DNA of 64,000 nucleotides from Sinomonas terrae (GCF_022539255.1 NZ_JAKZBV010000001.1:1798001-1862000); one strand, 5' to 3'; counted from the stretch's first letter, positions 15,496 to 25,454 are shown. Notes: generated by a model from the letters alone, not told the origin. Numbers and translations: made by a program.

Positions 15496-18400
15496 ATGGA
15501 CATTGAACAGCAGGCCCAAGAGGGCCCGGAACGCCCCATCGAAGAGGCTGCCCCCGTGGCCAAGACGCGCAGGGCGCCGCGGAGGGCGAAGGCTGCCGCG
15601 GGCAGCCCGAGCGAGTCTGCCGGGGGAGAGTCGCCTGAGCAGGTCGAGGCTCGTCAGGGGGCAGCGGACGACGCCGCAGGCTCGGCTCAGGTGGTCGACG
15701 CGCCCGCGGCCGAGGCACCCCAGAAGCCCAAGCGAGCCCCCCGCAGCCGGAAGAAGGCCGTTCAGGCAGCGCCGGAGACTCCCTCCGAGACTGTTGAACC
15801 TGAGATGGCGGCTCCTGTAACAGCCGCATCCGCGGAGGCCCAGGCAGAGGTGCCGGTTGAAGCTCCGGCTGCCCCGAAGTCGCGGTCCCGGCGCGCTTCG
15901 GCCCGCGCCGCGGCCGCCCACGCGGACTCGAAGTCGGAAGCGGCGACGCCGATGCTCCCGCTTCCCAACGACGGCGAGCAGGGTGAAGAGCCGACGAGCG
16001 CTTCTGGTTCCCGAGCCAAGAGTTCCGTGAGGGCACGTCGTCGTGCTGTGGTCGCTGCACAAGCGGCCCAGACCGCCGTCGAGGAGTTGGACGCCTCCGA
16101 CGAAAGCCGTGAAGCGCAGGTCGAGCCGGCCCCGGACGAGCAGTCGTCGCGTGAGACCAAGCGGCCTGCCCGCCGTCGCGCGAAGGCGCCGTCCCCCGAG
16201 CCTGCAGGAGAGCAGGTCGCGGAAGTGGCGGAAGGGCAGGCCACCGCATCCGAAACCACAGAGGAGCCCGAGACGCAGGTCGAGGGCCACGAGGAACCCG
16301 TTGCGATGGGCCCGCTTGCCGCGCTCTTCAGCGAGCCGCTCTCCCCGACGTCCATGATCTTCCAGGCGCCTGACCTCAGCGTCGTAACCCGTTCGGCGCC
16401 GTCGGTTCCGATCGACGATCAGGCCGAGGAAGACGAGGACGACGAGTCCGGAGGCTCGCGCCGTCGTCGCCGGAGCCGCGGCCGGAGGGGCCGCGGCCGT
16501 CTCGACGAGGGTTCGGAGGAGATCGCCGAGGAATCCGAGGGAGCCGAGGGAGCCGAAGATTCCGGGGAGCAGGAAGAGGTCACTTCCCGCCGACGTCGCC
16601 GCCGGAGGCGCGGCGAGAGCGATCTCGAGCTCGAGGGCGGCTACGACGACGATCCGCCCAACACCGTCACCCGCGTCCGCGCGCCGCGCACCCGCGCGGA
16701 GGTCACGAGCAACCGCGTCCAGAGCGTAAAGGGCTCGACTCGCCTCGAGGCCAAGAAGCAGCGCCGCCGGGAGTCCCGCGAATCGGGCCGGCGCCGGCAC
16801 GTGATCACCGAGGCGGAGTTCCTCGCCCGCCGCGAGTCGGTGGACCGGCAGATGGTCGTCCGGCAGAAGGAGGACCGCATCCAGATCGCGGTCCTCGAGG
16901 ACGGTGTCCTCGCCGAGCACTTCGTGTCCAAGACACAGCAGGATTCCCTCATCGGGAACGTCTATCTGGGCAAGGTGCAGAACGTCCTTCCTTCGATGGA
17001 GGCCGCGTTCGTCGACATCGGCCGCGGCCGCAACGCGGTGCTCTACGCGGGCGAGGTCAATTGGGACGCAGCTGGCCTCGAGGGTGCGCCGCGCCGTATC
17101 GAGAACGCGCTCAAGTCGGGCGACTCCGTGCTCGTCCAGGTCACGAAGGATCCGGTGGGCCACAAGGGTGCCCGCCTCACGAGCCAGATCTCGCTGCCCG
17201 GGCGCTACCTCGTCTACGTTCCCGGCGGCTCGATGACGGGCATCTCCCGGAAGCTGCCCGACGTCGAGCGCAACCGTCTCAAGCGGATCCTCAAGGACCG
17301 ACTCCCCGCGGATGCAGGCGTCATCGTGCGTACGGCGGCCGAGGGTGCGAGTGAGGAAGAGCTCACCCACGACATCAACCGCCTCCGCGCCCAGTGGGAG
17401 GCGATCCAGGGACAGGCGACGTCGACCAAGGTCCTCGCGCCCGAACTCCTCTACGCGGAGCCCGATCTCACGATCAAGGTGGTCCGAGACGTCTTCAACG
17501 AGGACTTCTCGAAGCTCATCGTGAGCGGGGAGGAGGCCTGGGACACGATCGAGGCCTACGTCACCTATGTGGCGCCGGACCTGTTGGGCCGCCTAGAGAA
17601 GTATCAGGGAGATGCCGACGTCTTCGCCGAGTGGCGGATCGACGAGCAGATCCACAAGGCGCTGGACCGCAAGGTCTTCCTGCCGTCGGGCGGCTCGCTC
17701 GTGATCGACCGCACCGAGGCGATGACCGTCATCGACGTCAACACGGGCAAGTTCACGGGCTCGGGGGGCAACCTCGAGGAGACGGTGACCAAGAACAACC
17801 TCGAGGCCGCGGAGGAGATCGTCCGCCAGCTGAGGCTTCGGGACATCGGCGGCATCATCGTGATCGACTTCATCGACATGGTGCTCGAGTCGAACCGCGA
17901 CCTCGTCCTGAGACGTCTCGTCGAGTGCCTCGGCCGGGACCGCACGAAGCACCAGGTCGCCGAGGTGACGTCGCTTGGCCTCGTGCAGATGACCCGCAAG
18001 CGGATGGGCACGGGCCTGCTCGAAGTCTTCAGCGAGACGTGCGAGGTGTGCGGCGGCCGAGGGGTCATCACGCACGAGGAGCCAGTCGAACGGGGACGTG
18101 CTCAGGGCTCCACTTCCGAGCACCAGCCGTTGCGCGGAGACGGCCAGCAGGCGACAGTCCGGCCTGAGCGGCGGCGGCGCCGTGGGCGCGGCCCGCAGGA
18201 TCAGGAGCCGGCCCCCGCACCCGTGCACCATCAGCCCGTGCCCGTGCCCGTGCCGGAGGCCGACGACGCCGAGCGCCAGGCGCGCGCCCAAGCAACGAGG
18301 GCGGCACTCGCCGCGGTCGCTGCTGCGGCCCACGCTGCACACGTGCACGACGACGAGAAGGCCCATCCCGAGGTGCACGAAGAGGCCCCGAAACCGGCTC

Positions 18401-18795
18401 CGCATCACGAGCCCGTGCCAACCCCAGCTGCCAACACGAGTGCCGCTGTCCCGGTGCTGACGATCGGTGGCGAGCGCATCGAGCTCCCGATCGGCGAGGC
18501 GGTTCCCGTCGCTCCGCGGCCCGAACCGAAGCTCAGCCTCGACGCCTTGAGCCATGCGTTCGACGAACTGACCGGCGAACGCCATTCGGGCGAGGAGCGC
18601 CCTGGCCGCCGTCGGCGCAGCCGGGGCGCCAAGAGCGGGCAGGGATCGGCTGAGGTCACGCGGGTCGACGAGTCCGCGGGCGCAGTCGGCGGTCGCGCCA
18701 GCACGTCGTCGGCACAGTCGACGCCTGCTCCCGAGAAGCCCGAGGGTGATGGCCCGCTCATCCTGGGCGTCGGCGTCCCGGCGTCGGAGCTCTGA
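15496..18795 (+). CDS. rne: Ribonuclease E/G
   Basis: Essential endoribonuclease of 1099 aa that cuts single-stranded A/U-rich RNA and matures rRNA and tRNA. The first 430 or so residues are a disordered region rich in Ala, Glu and Arg blocks (SRRRRRSRGRRGRGR-like). The S1 and catalytic core follow, with the metal-binding aspartates in VIDVNTGKFTG (about 748) and IVIDFIDM, and the zinc-link CEVCGGRG (about 849). The C-terminal 250 residues are again disordered (Pro/His/Glu-rich). This core between two tails is the actinobacterial arrangement. ATG 15496 is preceded by GTGGAG; no better start fits. Confidence 0.95.
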   Translation: MDIEQQAQEGPERPIEEAAPVAKTRRAPRRAKAAAGSPSESAGGESPEQVEARQGAADDAAGSAQVVDAPAAEAPQKPKRAPRSRKKAVQAAPETPSETVEPEMAAPVTAASAEAQAEVPVEAPAAPKSRSRRASARAAAAHADSKSEAATPMLPLPNDGEQGEEPTSASGSRAKSSVRARRRAVVAAQAAQTAVEELDASDESREAQVEPAPDEQSSRETKRPARRRAKAPSPEPAGEQVAEVAEGQATASETTEEPETQVEGHEEPVAMGPLAALFSEPLSPTSMIFQAPDLSVVTRSAPSVPIDDQAEEDEDDESGGSRRRRRSRGRRGRGRLDEGSEEIAEESEGAEGAEDSGEQEEVTSRRRRRRRRGESDLELEGGYDDDPPNTVTRVRAPRTRAEVTSNRVQSVKGSTRLEAKKQRRRESRESGRRRHVITEAEFLARRESVDRQMVVRQKEDRIQIAVLEDGVLAEHFVSKTQQDSLIGNVYLGKVQNVLPSMEAAFVDIGRGRNAVLYAGEVNWDAAGLEGAPRRIENALKSGDSVLVQVTKDPVGHKGARLTSQISLPGRYLVYVPGGSMTGISRKLPDVERNRLKRILKDRLPADAGVIVRTAAEGASEEELTHDINRLRAQWEAIQGQATSTKVLAPELLYAEPDLTIKVVRDVFNEDFSKLIVSGEEAWDTIEAYVTYVAPDLLGRLEKYQGDADVFAEWRIDEQIHKALDRKVFLPSGGSLVIDRTEAMTVIDVNTGKFTGSGGNLEETVTKNNLEAAEEIVRQLRLRDIGGIIVIDFIDMVLESNRDLVLRRLVECLGRDRTKHQVAEVTSLGLVQMTRKRMGTGLLEVFSETCEVCGGRGVITHEEPVERGRAQGSTSEHQPLRGDGQQATVRPERRRRRGRGPQDQEPAPAPVHHQPVPVPVPEADDAERQARAQATRAALAAVAAAAHAAHVHDDEKAHPEVHEEAPKPAPHHEPVPTPAANTSAAVPVLTIGGERIELPIGEAVPVAPRPEPKLSLDALSHAFDELTGERHSGEERPGRRRRSRGAKSGQGSAEVTRVDESAGAVGGRASTSSAQSTPAPEKPEGDGPLILGVGVPASEL

Positions 18796-18798
18796 GAG

Positions 18799-20307
18799 GT
18801 GGCGCGGCGCATCCCACGGGTCCTGAGCATCGCTGGCTCCGACCCCTCGGGCGGAGCCGGCATCCAGGCCGACCTCAAAAGCATCGCGGCAATGGGCGGT
18901 TACGGGATGGCGGCCATCACGGCGCTGACGGCCCAGAACACCCGGGGCGTTACCGGCGTGCACACGCCGCCCCCGGAGTTCCTGACGGCACAGCTTGATG
19001 CAGTGTCCTCCGACATCGAGCTCGACGCCGTCAAGATCGGCATGCTCTCGGACGCCCAAGTGATCGGGGCCGTCGGCGAGTGGCTGGACCGGGTGCGCCC
19101 CGGCGTCGTCGTCCTTGATCCGGTGATGGTCGCCACGAGCGGCGACCGCCTGCTGGCGGACGACGCCGCAGCCGCCTTGCGCGGGCTCCTCGCCAAAGCG
19201 GACCTCGTCACGCCGAATCTTCCCGAGCTCGGTGTGCTCCTCGACGAGCCGACGGCGGAGACGTGGCAGGACGCGCTGGCCCAAGGGGAGCGTCTCTCGG
19301 AGCTCATCGGTGCTGTCGTCCTCGTGAAGGGCGGCCACCTCGGGGGCCCCGAGTGTCCGGACGCACTCGTGGATGCGAGTGCACCCAAGGGGAAGCGGAT
19401 CGTCGAGGTGCCCGGAACGCGGGTCGACACCCGCAATTCTCACGGAACCGGCTGCTCGCTCTCGTCAGCACTTGCCACGATGCAGGCTCGAACGGGTGAT
19501 TGGGCCGCGTCCTTGAGGGTCGTCAAGGAGTGGCTGCTCGGTGCCTTGGCTGCGTCGGACGAGCTTGAGGTCGGTGGGGGCCACGGTCCGGTTCACCACT
19601 TCCATCACGCCGAAGAAACGGTCCCCCTCGCCGAGGGTGAGTTCGCCGCCCGCATGTGGGACGCGACGGCCAAGGTTCGGGCCGAGATCGACGCGCTGCC
19701 CTTCGTGGCCCAGCTCGATGCCGGTTCGCTCCCCGAGGCCCAGTTCGCGTACTACCTCGCTCAGGACGCCCAGTACCTCAACGGGTTCTCGCGAGCCTTG
19801 GCCCGGGCGAGCGCCCTTGCTCCCACCGAAGAGGAACAGACGTTCTGGGCCAACTCGGCTCAGGTGTGCCTTGAGGTCGAGGCCGAACTGCACCGTTCAT
19901 GGCTCTCCCGCCACCCTCTCCCATCGGGTGAGACGTCGGTCAAGGGCCCGGTGACGAAGGCCTATCTCGATCACCTCATCGCAGCGTCGGCGGTGGGGAG
20001 CTACGCGGTGCTCGCAGCGGCAGTGCTGCCTTGCTACTGGATCTATGCGGTGGTGGGTGAGGACCTGCATCGGCGCCACATCCAGCGGGCCGAGGCCGGA
20101 ACGGCTTCGATCGAGCATCCGTACGGGGCGTGGATCGAAACGTACGCCGACGAGGGGTTCGCTGAGGCTACGCGGCGTGCCATCGGCTTCGCGGATCGGG
20201 CAGGCCGAGACGCCTCGGCTAGCGAACGTTCGGCGATGATGGAGGCATTCCGGCAGTCAACCGTGTACGAGCGAGACTTCTTCGACGCGCCATCGAAGTT
20301 CGCCTGA
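18799..20307 (+). CDS. thiD: ThiD-TenA fusion: HMP/HMP-P kinase with aminopyrimidine aminohydrolase
   Basis: 502 aa bifunctional thiamine enzyme. Residues about 1-265 are a ThiD ribokinase-fold kinase (SIAGSDPSGGAGIQADLK, VLDPVMVATSG, catalytic NSHGTGCSLSSA) that phosphorylates hydroxymethylpyrimidine twice. Residues about 285-502 are a TenA domain (YYLAQDAQYLNGFSRAL, the active cysteine in LPCYWIYAVVGE near 411, and YGAWIETYADEGF) that salvages degraded thiamine pyrimidine. GTG 18799 begins three bases after the rne stop, so it is probably co-transcribed with rne. No TPP riboswitch can fit in front of it. Confidence 0.93.
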   Translation: MARRIPRVLSIAGSDPSGGAGIQADLKSIAAMGGYGMAAITALTAQNTRGVTGVHTPPPEFLTAQLDAVSSDIELDAVKIGMLSDAQVIGAVGEWLDRVRPGVVVLDPVMVATSGDRLLADDAAAALRGLLAKADLVTPNLPELGVLLDEPTAETWQDALAQGERLSELIGAVVLVKGGHLGGPECPDALVDASAPKGKRIVEVPGTRVDTRNSHGTGCSLSSALATMQARTGDWAASLRVVKEWLLGALAASDELEVGGGHGPVHHFHHAEETVPLAEGEFAARMWDATAKVRAEIDALPFVAQLDAGSLPEAQFAYYLAQDAQYLNGFSRALARASALAPTEEEQTFWANSAQVCLEVEAELHRSWLSRHPLPSGETSVKGPVTKAYLDHLIAASAVGSYAVLAAAVLPCYWIYAVVGEDLHRRHIQRAEAGTASIEHPYGAWIETYADEGFAEATRRAIGFADRAGRDASASERSAMMEAFRQSTVYERDFFDAPSKFA

Positions 20308-20401
20308 GCCGAGAATGTCCCCGCGGTGGGCTAAACTTGTACAGCGTGCTTCCGGCACGGACTCCTTGCAGCAGGGCGTTTGCCTTGTTGTGGGTGGTCA
20401 T

Positions 20402-20431
20402 TTGCGGCCGGGTAGAGGACTGGCGTAGTCT
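20402..20431 (+). promoter_or_regulatory. Candidate promoter of rplU-rpmA
   Basis: TTGCGG at 20402 and TAGTCT at 20426 are separated by 18 bases. This would give a leader of roughly 165 bases before rplU. A second -10-like TACACT lies at 20452 without a good partner. The remaining gap 20308-20601 holds no supported gene. Confidence 0.35.
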
Positions 20432-20601
20432 AGATCCTCGGTGCTGACGCCTACACTTGGGTTTTGCTCCCAGGGAATCCCCTCGCGGACTCACGGCATG
20501 AAGCACAGTCGAGCGCTTCCAGGCCGCTGCAGAGGCAGCAGTGTGGGGCGCCGCGCGCAAGAGCTTTCAGTAATAACGTCGAGAGAAGTGAGTTCCCAGT
20601 G

Positions 20602-20910
20602 GTGTACGCGATTGTCCGCGCCGGCGGCCGCCAGGAGAAGGTTTCCGTCGGAGACTTCGTGACCCTCAACCGCGTGGCCGGCGGTGCCGGCAGCACCATC
20701 GAGCTGCCCGCCCTCCTGCTGGTCGACGGCGAGAAGGTCACGTCCGATTCCGCCGAGCTGGCCAAGGTCAAGGTCACGGCTGAGGTTCTCGAGGACCTGC
20801 GTGGCCCGAAGATCGTCATCCAGAAGTACAAGAACAAGACGGGCTACAAGAAGCGCCAGGGCCACCGTCAGGATCTGACCAAGGTCAAGATCACCGGCAT
20901 CACCGCCTGA
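20602..20910 (+). CDS. rplU: 50S ribosomal protein L21
   Basis: 102 aa large-subunit protein that binds 23S rRNA. It starts VYAIVRAGGRQEKV and ends GYKKRQGHRQDLTKVKITGI, both diagnostic. Two GTG codons are adjacent (20599 and 20602); the second gives the usual MYAIV start. A frame continuing upstream to 20464 is in the leader and does not look coding. It is followed 52 bases later by rpmA, its constant partner. Confidence 0.96.
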   Translation: MYAIVRAGGRQEKVSVGDFVTLNRVAGGAGSTIELPALLLVDGEKVTSDSAELAKVKVTAEVLEDLRGPKIVIQKYKNKTGYKKRQGHRQDLTKVKITGITA

Positions 20911-20962
20911 TCACGGTTCCCGCAGCTCAGTAACCCCAACAGATTCAAGGTAGGCACAGCTC

Positions 20963-21217
20963 ATGGCACACAAGAAGGGCGCAAGCTCCACCCGTAACGG
21001 CCGCGACTCGAACGCGCAGCGCCTCGGCGTGAAGCGCTTCGGCGGCCAGACCGTCAACGCCGGCGAGATACTCGTCCGCCAGCGCGGCACCCACTTCCAC
21101 CCGGGTAACGGCGTCGGCCGTGGCAAGGACGACACCCTCTTCGCTCTCGAGGCGGGCGCTGTGCAGTTCGGCACGCGTCGCGGCCGTCGCGTCGTGGACA
21201 TCGTCGTCGCCCAGTAG
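20963..21217 (+). CDS. rpmA: 50S ribosomal protein L27
   Basis: 84 aa. The N-terminus MAHKKGASSTRNGRDSNAQR is classic L27, whose flexible tail reaches the peptidyl transferase centre. The RVKRFGGQ-type core is present as GVKRFGGQTVNAG. There is no N-terminal extension needing cleavage, unlike the Firmicute form. A terminator follows, then obg. Confidence 0.97.
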   Translation: MAHKKGASSTRNGRDSNAQRLGVKRFGGQTVNAGEILVRQRGTHFHPGNGVGRGKDDTLFALEAGAVQFGTRRGRRVVDIVVAQ

Positions 21218-21262
21218 TCTGGGCTGGCCCGGCGCAGGCCGGGACCGCAGGTTTATCACGGT

Positions 21263-21297
21263 GGAGCGGGCCAGTGGCCCGCTCCGCCTGTTTTTTG
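21263..21297 (+). terminator. Intrinsic terminator after rpmA
   Basis: GGAGCGGGCC and GGCCCGCTCC pair perfectly around AGT, followed by GCCTG and a run of six T. This is one of the most canonical terminators in the window and separates the ribosomal pair from obg. Confidence 0.9.
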
Positions 21298-21391
21298 CCC
21301 ATGCACCGTCCAGGAGGACGGTCGCGGGACGCCGGGGACGGCGGGCTCCGCGAACTAGAATCGGGGGAGACCCCGGCGTAAGGAGAATGGC

Positions 21392-22978
21392 GTGGCGAGC
21401 TTCGTCGACCGCGTGGTGCTGCACGTCTCGGGCGGCCATGGGGGCCACGGCTGCGTTTCCATCAAGCGTGAGAAGTTCAAGCCGCTGGGCGGTCCCGACG
21501 GAGGGAACGGAGGGAACGGAGGCGATGTCGTCCTTCGGGTCTCGTCCCAGACGACGACGCTGCTCGACTACCACCATTCGCCCCACCGCCACGCCGAGAA
21601 CGGTGGCCCGGGGATGGGCGACTGGCGGGTCGGCCACCGTGGCGAAACCCTCGTCCTTCCGGTGCCTGATGGCACAGTCGTAAAGTCGCGCGATGGCAAC
21701 GTGCTCGCCGACCTCGTGGGGGAGGGCGCAGAGTTCATCGCCGCCGCCGGTGGCCAGGGAGGCCTCGGCAATGCAGCCCTCGCTACAGCGAAGCGGAAGG
21801 CTCCCGGCTTCGCTCTTCTCGGTATCGAGGGCGAGGAGCGGGACATCGTCCTCGAGCTCAAGTCCATCGCCGACGTAGCTCTCGTAGGCTTCCCCTCGGC
21901 CGGCAAGTCGAGCCTCATCGCAGCGATGTCCGCGGCGCGGCCCAAGATCGCCGACTACCCGTTCACCACGCTCGTCCCGAACCTCGGCGTCGTCCAGGCG
22001 GGCGATGTACGGTTCACGATCGCGGACGTTCCCGGCCTCATCGAAGGGGCGAGCGAGGGTCGCGGCCTCGGCCACGACTTCCTCCGGCACGTCGAGCGCT
22101 GCGCGGCGATCGTCCACGTCCTCGACTGCGGGACGCTTGAGTCCGACCGCAACCCGATCGACGATCTCGACATCATCGAGGGCGAGCTCGCTAAGTACGA
22201 CGTCGACATGAGCTTCGCGGGCCCTGACGGCGAGGTAGTGCCGCTCAACGAGCGACCACGACTCGTGGCCCTCAACAAGGTGGACCTTCCGGACGGGAAG
22301 GCGATGGCTGAGATGGTGCGGGCAGAACTTGAGGGGCGCGGCTACCGCGTGTTCGAGGTCTCGGCTACGAGCCACGAGGGTCTGCGGGCCCTCGGTTTCG
22401 CGATGGCCGAGATCGTCCAGCGGGCTCGGGACGAGGTCAAGGCTGCACCGCCCAAGGTGACGCCCGCCGTCCTCCGTCCCCGCGCGGTCAACGAGAAGTC
22501 CTTCACGATCCGCAAGGAGGAGCGCAACCTCGAGCCGCTGTTCCGGATCATCGGCGAGAAGCCCGAGCGGTGGGTCAAGCAGACCGACTTCACGAACGAC
22601 GAGGCCGTCGGCTATCTCAGCGACAGGCTCAACCGGCTGGGTGTCGAGGACGAGCTCTTCAAGGCCGGCGCGCATGCCGGGGACACGGTGGTAATCGGTG
22701 AGGACGATGCCGTTGTCTTCGATTGGGAACCGACGATGTCGGCAGGAGCGGAGCTCTTGGCGGGGCCACGCGGAAGCGATGTCCGGCTCAGCGACTGGTC
22801 GCGACCTACTCGGGCCCAGAAGCGCGACGAGTTCGAGGACCGGAAGGCGGCCCGGGCGGCCGCGCGCGACGAGCTCGAGGCCGAACGCCGGGCTGGGATC
22901 TGGACGGAGTCGAGCCGGCGCAAGGAGTGGGCGCCCGATCTGAAGTCCGAGGAGAGAGATGACGACGGCGAGTTCTGA
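21392..22978 (+). CDS. obg: Obg GTPase (ribosome assembly / stress)
   Basis: 528 aa. The glycine-rich Obg domain comes first (GGHGGHG, GGNGGNGGDV, GPGMGDWRVG). The G domain has G1 GFPSAGKSS near 167-175, switch DYPFTT, G3 DVPGLIEGA and G4 NKVD. A C-terminal OCT domain (about 340-430) and an acidic/basic tail follow. Obg binds the 50S subunit and links ribosome assembly to guanine nucleotide levels. The GTG start is six bases after AAGGAG. The end overlaps the proB start by 20 bases, indicating translational coupling. Confidence 0.96.
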   Translation: MASFVDRVVLHVSGGHGGHGCVSIKREKFKPLGGPDGGNGGNGGDVVLRVSSQTTTLLDYHHSPHRHAENGGPGMGDWRVGHRGETLVLPVPDGTVVKSRDGNVLADLVGEGAEFIAAAGGQGGLGNAALATAKRKAPGFALLGIEGEERDIVLELKSIADVALVGFPSAGKSSLIAAMSAARPKIADYPFTTLVPNLGVVQAGDVRFTIADVPGLIEGASEGRGLGHDFLRHVERCAAIVHVLDCGTLESDRNPIDDLDIIEGELAKYDVDMSFAGPDGEVVPLNERPRLVALNKVDLPDGKAMAEMVRAELEGRGYRVFEVSATSHEGLRALGFAMAEIVQRARDEVKAAPPKVTPAVLRPRAVNEKSFTIRKEERNLEPLFRIIGEKPERWVKQTDFTNDEAVGYLSDRLNRLGVEDELFKAGAHAGDTVVIGEDDAVVFDWEPTMSAGAELLAGPRGSDVRLSDWSRPTRAQKRDEFEDRKAARAAARDELEAERRAGIWTESSRRKEWAPDLKSEERDDDGEF

Positions 22979-24098
22979 GCTCGGCGTCCGCGGCCGGGAA
23001 TGGCTGCCGGAGGCGCGCCGGATCGTCGTCAAGGTCGGTTCTTCCTCGCTGACGACGATCCGTGGCGGGATTTCCGAGCAGTCGCTCGCGGCTCTCGTCG
23101 ATACGCTCGCCGAACGGTCGAATGCGGGGACTGAGATCGTGCTCGTCTCGTCCGGCGCCATCGCCGCGGGGCTCGCGCCTCTCGGACTCGCGAAGCGTCC
23201 GCGTGACCTCGCGACGCAGCAGGCGGCGGCGAGCGTGGGCCAAGGGCTGCTCATGGCGCGCTATACCCAGGCCTTCGGTGCCCACGGTGTCACCGTGAGT
23301 CAGGTACTGCTCACCGCCGACGACCTCGTGCGGCGCACGCAGTACAAGAACGCGCATCGGGCGCTCGAGAAGCTGCTCCACCTCGGCGTCGTGCCCGTCG
23401 TCAACGAGAACGACACCGTTGCCACTCATGAGATCCGCTTCGGCGACAACGATCGTCTGGCAGCCCTCGTGGCCCACCTCGTCCATGCCGACGCGCTCGT
23501 GCTCCTCTCCGACGTCGACTCTGTCTACACCGGGCCACCGTCCGAGGGCGGTGCCCGGATCGCCCATGTGCGCGGGGCGGAGGATCTTGACGGCGTGCGG
23601 ATCGGAAGCACCGGTGCTGCGGGCGTCGGCACCGGTGGGATGGCGACGAAGATCGAGGCCGCGAGCATCGCTGCGAGCTCTGGCATCCCGGCGCTCGTGA
23701 CGTCTACTGCGGCGGCGGAGCGGGCGCTGGCCGGAGAAGACGTCGGGACCTGGTTCAGCGTGAGCGGCCGACGGAAACCCGTACGCCTCCTTTGGCTGGC
23801 CCACCTTGCTGCAACGAGGGGGACCCTTACGCTCGACGACGGCGCGGTCCGGGCAGTCGTACAGCGCCACCGGTCGCTGTTGCCCGCGGGGATCACCGCC
23901 GTTTCGGGTGATTTCGAAGCGGGTGATCCCATTGAAATCGCGGACACCACGGGGAAAGTGGTCGCTCGGGGACTCGTGAACTTCTCGGCCGACGAGCTGC
24001 CGGATATGCTCGGGCGCTCCACGAAGGAGCTCGGACGCGAGCTCGGTCCCGAGTACGAGCGTGTAGTCGTTCACACAGATGACCTTGTGATCGTCTAG
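22959..24098 (+). CDS. proB: Glutamate 5-kinase
   Basis: 379 aa, first step of proline synthesis: phosphorylates glutamate with ATP. The amino acid kinase domain is visible as VVKVGSSSL, SSGAIAAG, NENDTVA and GTGGMATK. A C-terminal PUA domain (about 285-375) includes VARGLVNFSADEL. It overlaps obg and is followed 18 bases later by proA, making an obg-proB-proA unit. Confidence 0.95.
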   Translation: MTTASSELGVRGREWLPEARRIVVKVGSSSLTTIRGGISEQSLAALVDTLAERSNAGTEIVLVSSGAIAAGLAPLGLAKRPRDLATQQAAASVGQGLLMARYTQAFGAHGVTVSQVLLTADDLVRRTQYKNAHRALEKLLHLGVVPVVNENDTVATHEIRFGDNDRLAALVAHLVHADALVLLSDVDSVYTGPPSEGGARIAHVRGAEDLDGVRIGSTGAAGVGTGGMATKIEAASIAASSGIPALVTSTAAAERALAGEDVGTWFSVSGRRKPVRLLWLAHLAATRGTLTLDDGAVRAVVQRHRSLLPAGITAVSGDFEAGDPIEIADTTGKVVARGLVNFSADELPDMLGRSTKELGRELGPEYERVVVHTDDLVIV

Positions 24099-24116
24099 CT
24101 CGTTAGACTTGAAGGC

Positions 24117-25454
24117 ATGACTGACACCGTCGCCCACCGCGAGACTGCCCACGCCGCCGCGCAGGAAGCGGCCACCCCAGCCGCCGCACAGCCGGTGGAC
24201 GTCGAGCCCGCGGTCCTCGCAATCGGCGACCGTGCCCGCGTGGCATCACGCGCCCTCGGCCGTGCCAACCGCGCGTCGAAGGACCGTGCCCTTCGTGCTA
24301 TCGGCGGCGCGCTCAGGGAACACGAATCCGGAATTCTTGCCGCGAACGAGAAGGACCTCGAGGCTGGCCGCGAGAACGGGACGTCGAAGGCGCTTCTCGA
24401 CCGTCTGGCGCTGACGCCAGCTCGGATCGATGGGCTTGTCGCTGCGCTCGAGAACCTCGCGGGGCTTCCTGATCCGGTGGGCAACGTGGTCCGCGGGCAG
24501 ACCCTGCCCAATGGCCTGCGCATGAGGCAGGTCAACGTCCCCATGGGGGTTGTTGCGGCAATCTACGAGGCGCGTCCGAACGTGACCGTGGACATTGCCG
24601 GCTTGGCCCTCAAGAGCGGTAACGCCGTGATCCTTCGCGGGGGAAGCGCGGCAGCGAACACGAATCGCGAGCTTCTTGCCATCCTCCGCGACGCGCTCGT
24701 CGAGGTCGGATTGCCCGCGGACGCTGTCCAGAGCGTGGACGAATACGGCCGTGCCGGCGCGGAAGTGCTCATGAAGGCGCGCGGCCGGGTGGACGTGCTG
24801 ATCCCTCGCGGCGGCCGGGAACTCATCCAGAACGTAGTCCTCAACTCGACCGTTCCGGTGATCGAGACCGGCGAAGGCAACGTGCACATCTTCGTCGACG
24901 AGTCGGCCGACGAGGCAATGGCCGTCGAGATCCTGCTCAACGCCAAGACGCAGCGCCCCAGTGTCTGCAACACCGTGGAGACGCTCCTCGTCCACTCCAA
25001 GAGCACGGTGCTGCCGGCTCTTGCTCGCGCGCTCTCCGAGCGCGGAGTGCGCCTGCACGTCGACGGGCGATCCATGGATGCGCTGCCCGCCGGCGTCGAA
25101 GCCGTCGCTGCGACCGATCTGGACTGGGCTACCGAGTACATGGACCTCGACCTCGCCGTCGGCACCGTGGATTCGATGGACGAGGCGCTCGAACACATCC
25201 GGCGCTGGAGCACCGGTCACACCGAGGCGATCATCACGAATGACCTCCGCAATGCGGAGCGCTTCATCGCCGAGATCGACTCCGCCGCGGTCATCGTCAA
25301 CGCGTCTACCCGTTTTACCGACGGCGGCGAGCTGGGACTCGGTGCAGAAGTCGGCATCTCGACCCAAAAGCTGCACGCTCGGGGTCCCATGGGCCTGACC
25401 GAGCTCACGACGACCAAGTGGATCGTCCAGGGCGAGGGACAGGTGCGCGCGTGA
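24117..25454 (+). CDS. proA: Gamma-glutamyl phosphate reductase
   Basis: 445 aa aldehyde-dehydrogenase-fold enzyme reducing glutamyl phosphate with NADPH, the second step of proline synthesis. The catalytic cysteine is in QRPSVCNTVETLL near residue 283. The ARPNVTVD and ILRGGSAAANTN segments are conserved. The N-terminal 35 residues are Ala/Thr-rich and longer than usual, probably disordered. It is the partner of the proB gene directly upstream. Confidence 0.95.
   Translation: MTDTVAHRETAHAAAQEAATPAAAQPVDVEPAVLAIGDRARVASRALGRANRASKDRALRAIGGALREHESGILAANEKDLEAGRENGTSKALLDRLALTPARIDGLVAALENLAGLPDPVGNVVRGQTLPNGLRMRQVNVPMGVVAAIYEARPNVTVDIAGLALKSGNAVILRGGSAAANTNRELLAILRDALVEVGLPADAVQSVDEYGRAGAEVLMKARGRVDVLIPRGGRELIQNVVLNSTVPVIETGEGNVHIFVDESADEAMAVEILLNAKTQRPSVCNTVETLLVHSKSTVLPALARALSERGVRLHVDGRSMDALPAGVEAVAATDLDWATEYMDLDLAVGTVDSMDEALEHIRRWSTGHTEAIITNDLRNAERFIAEIDSAAVIVNASTRFTDGGELGLGAEVGISTQKLHARGPMGLTELTTTKWIVQGEGQVRA

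Noticed and set aside
14470..17370. 966-codon minus-strand frame opposite rne
   Set aside because: Only its last 214 codons (VKOR) are real. The rest is antisense to rne and low complexity.
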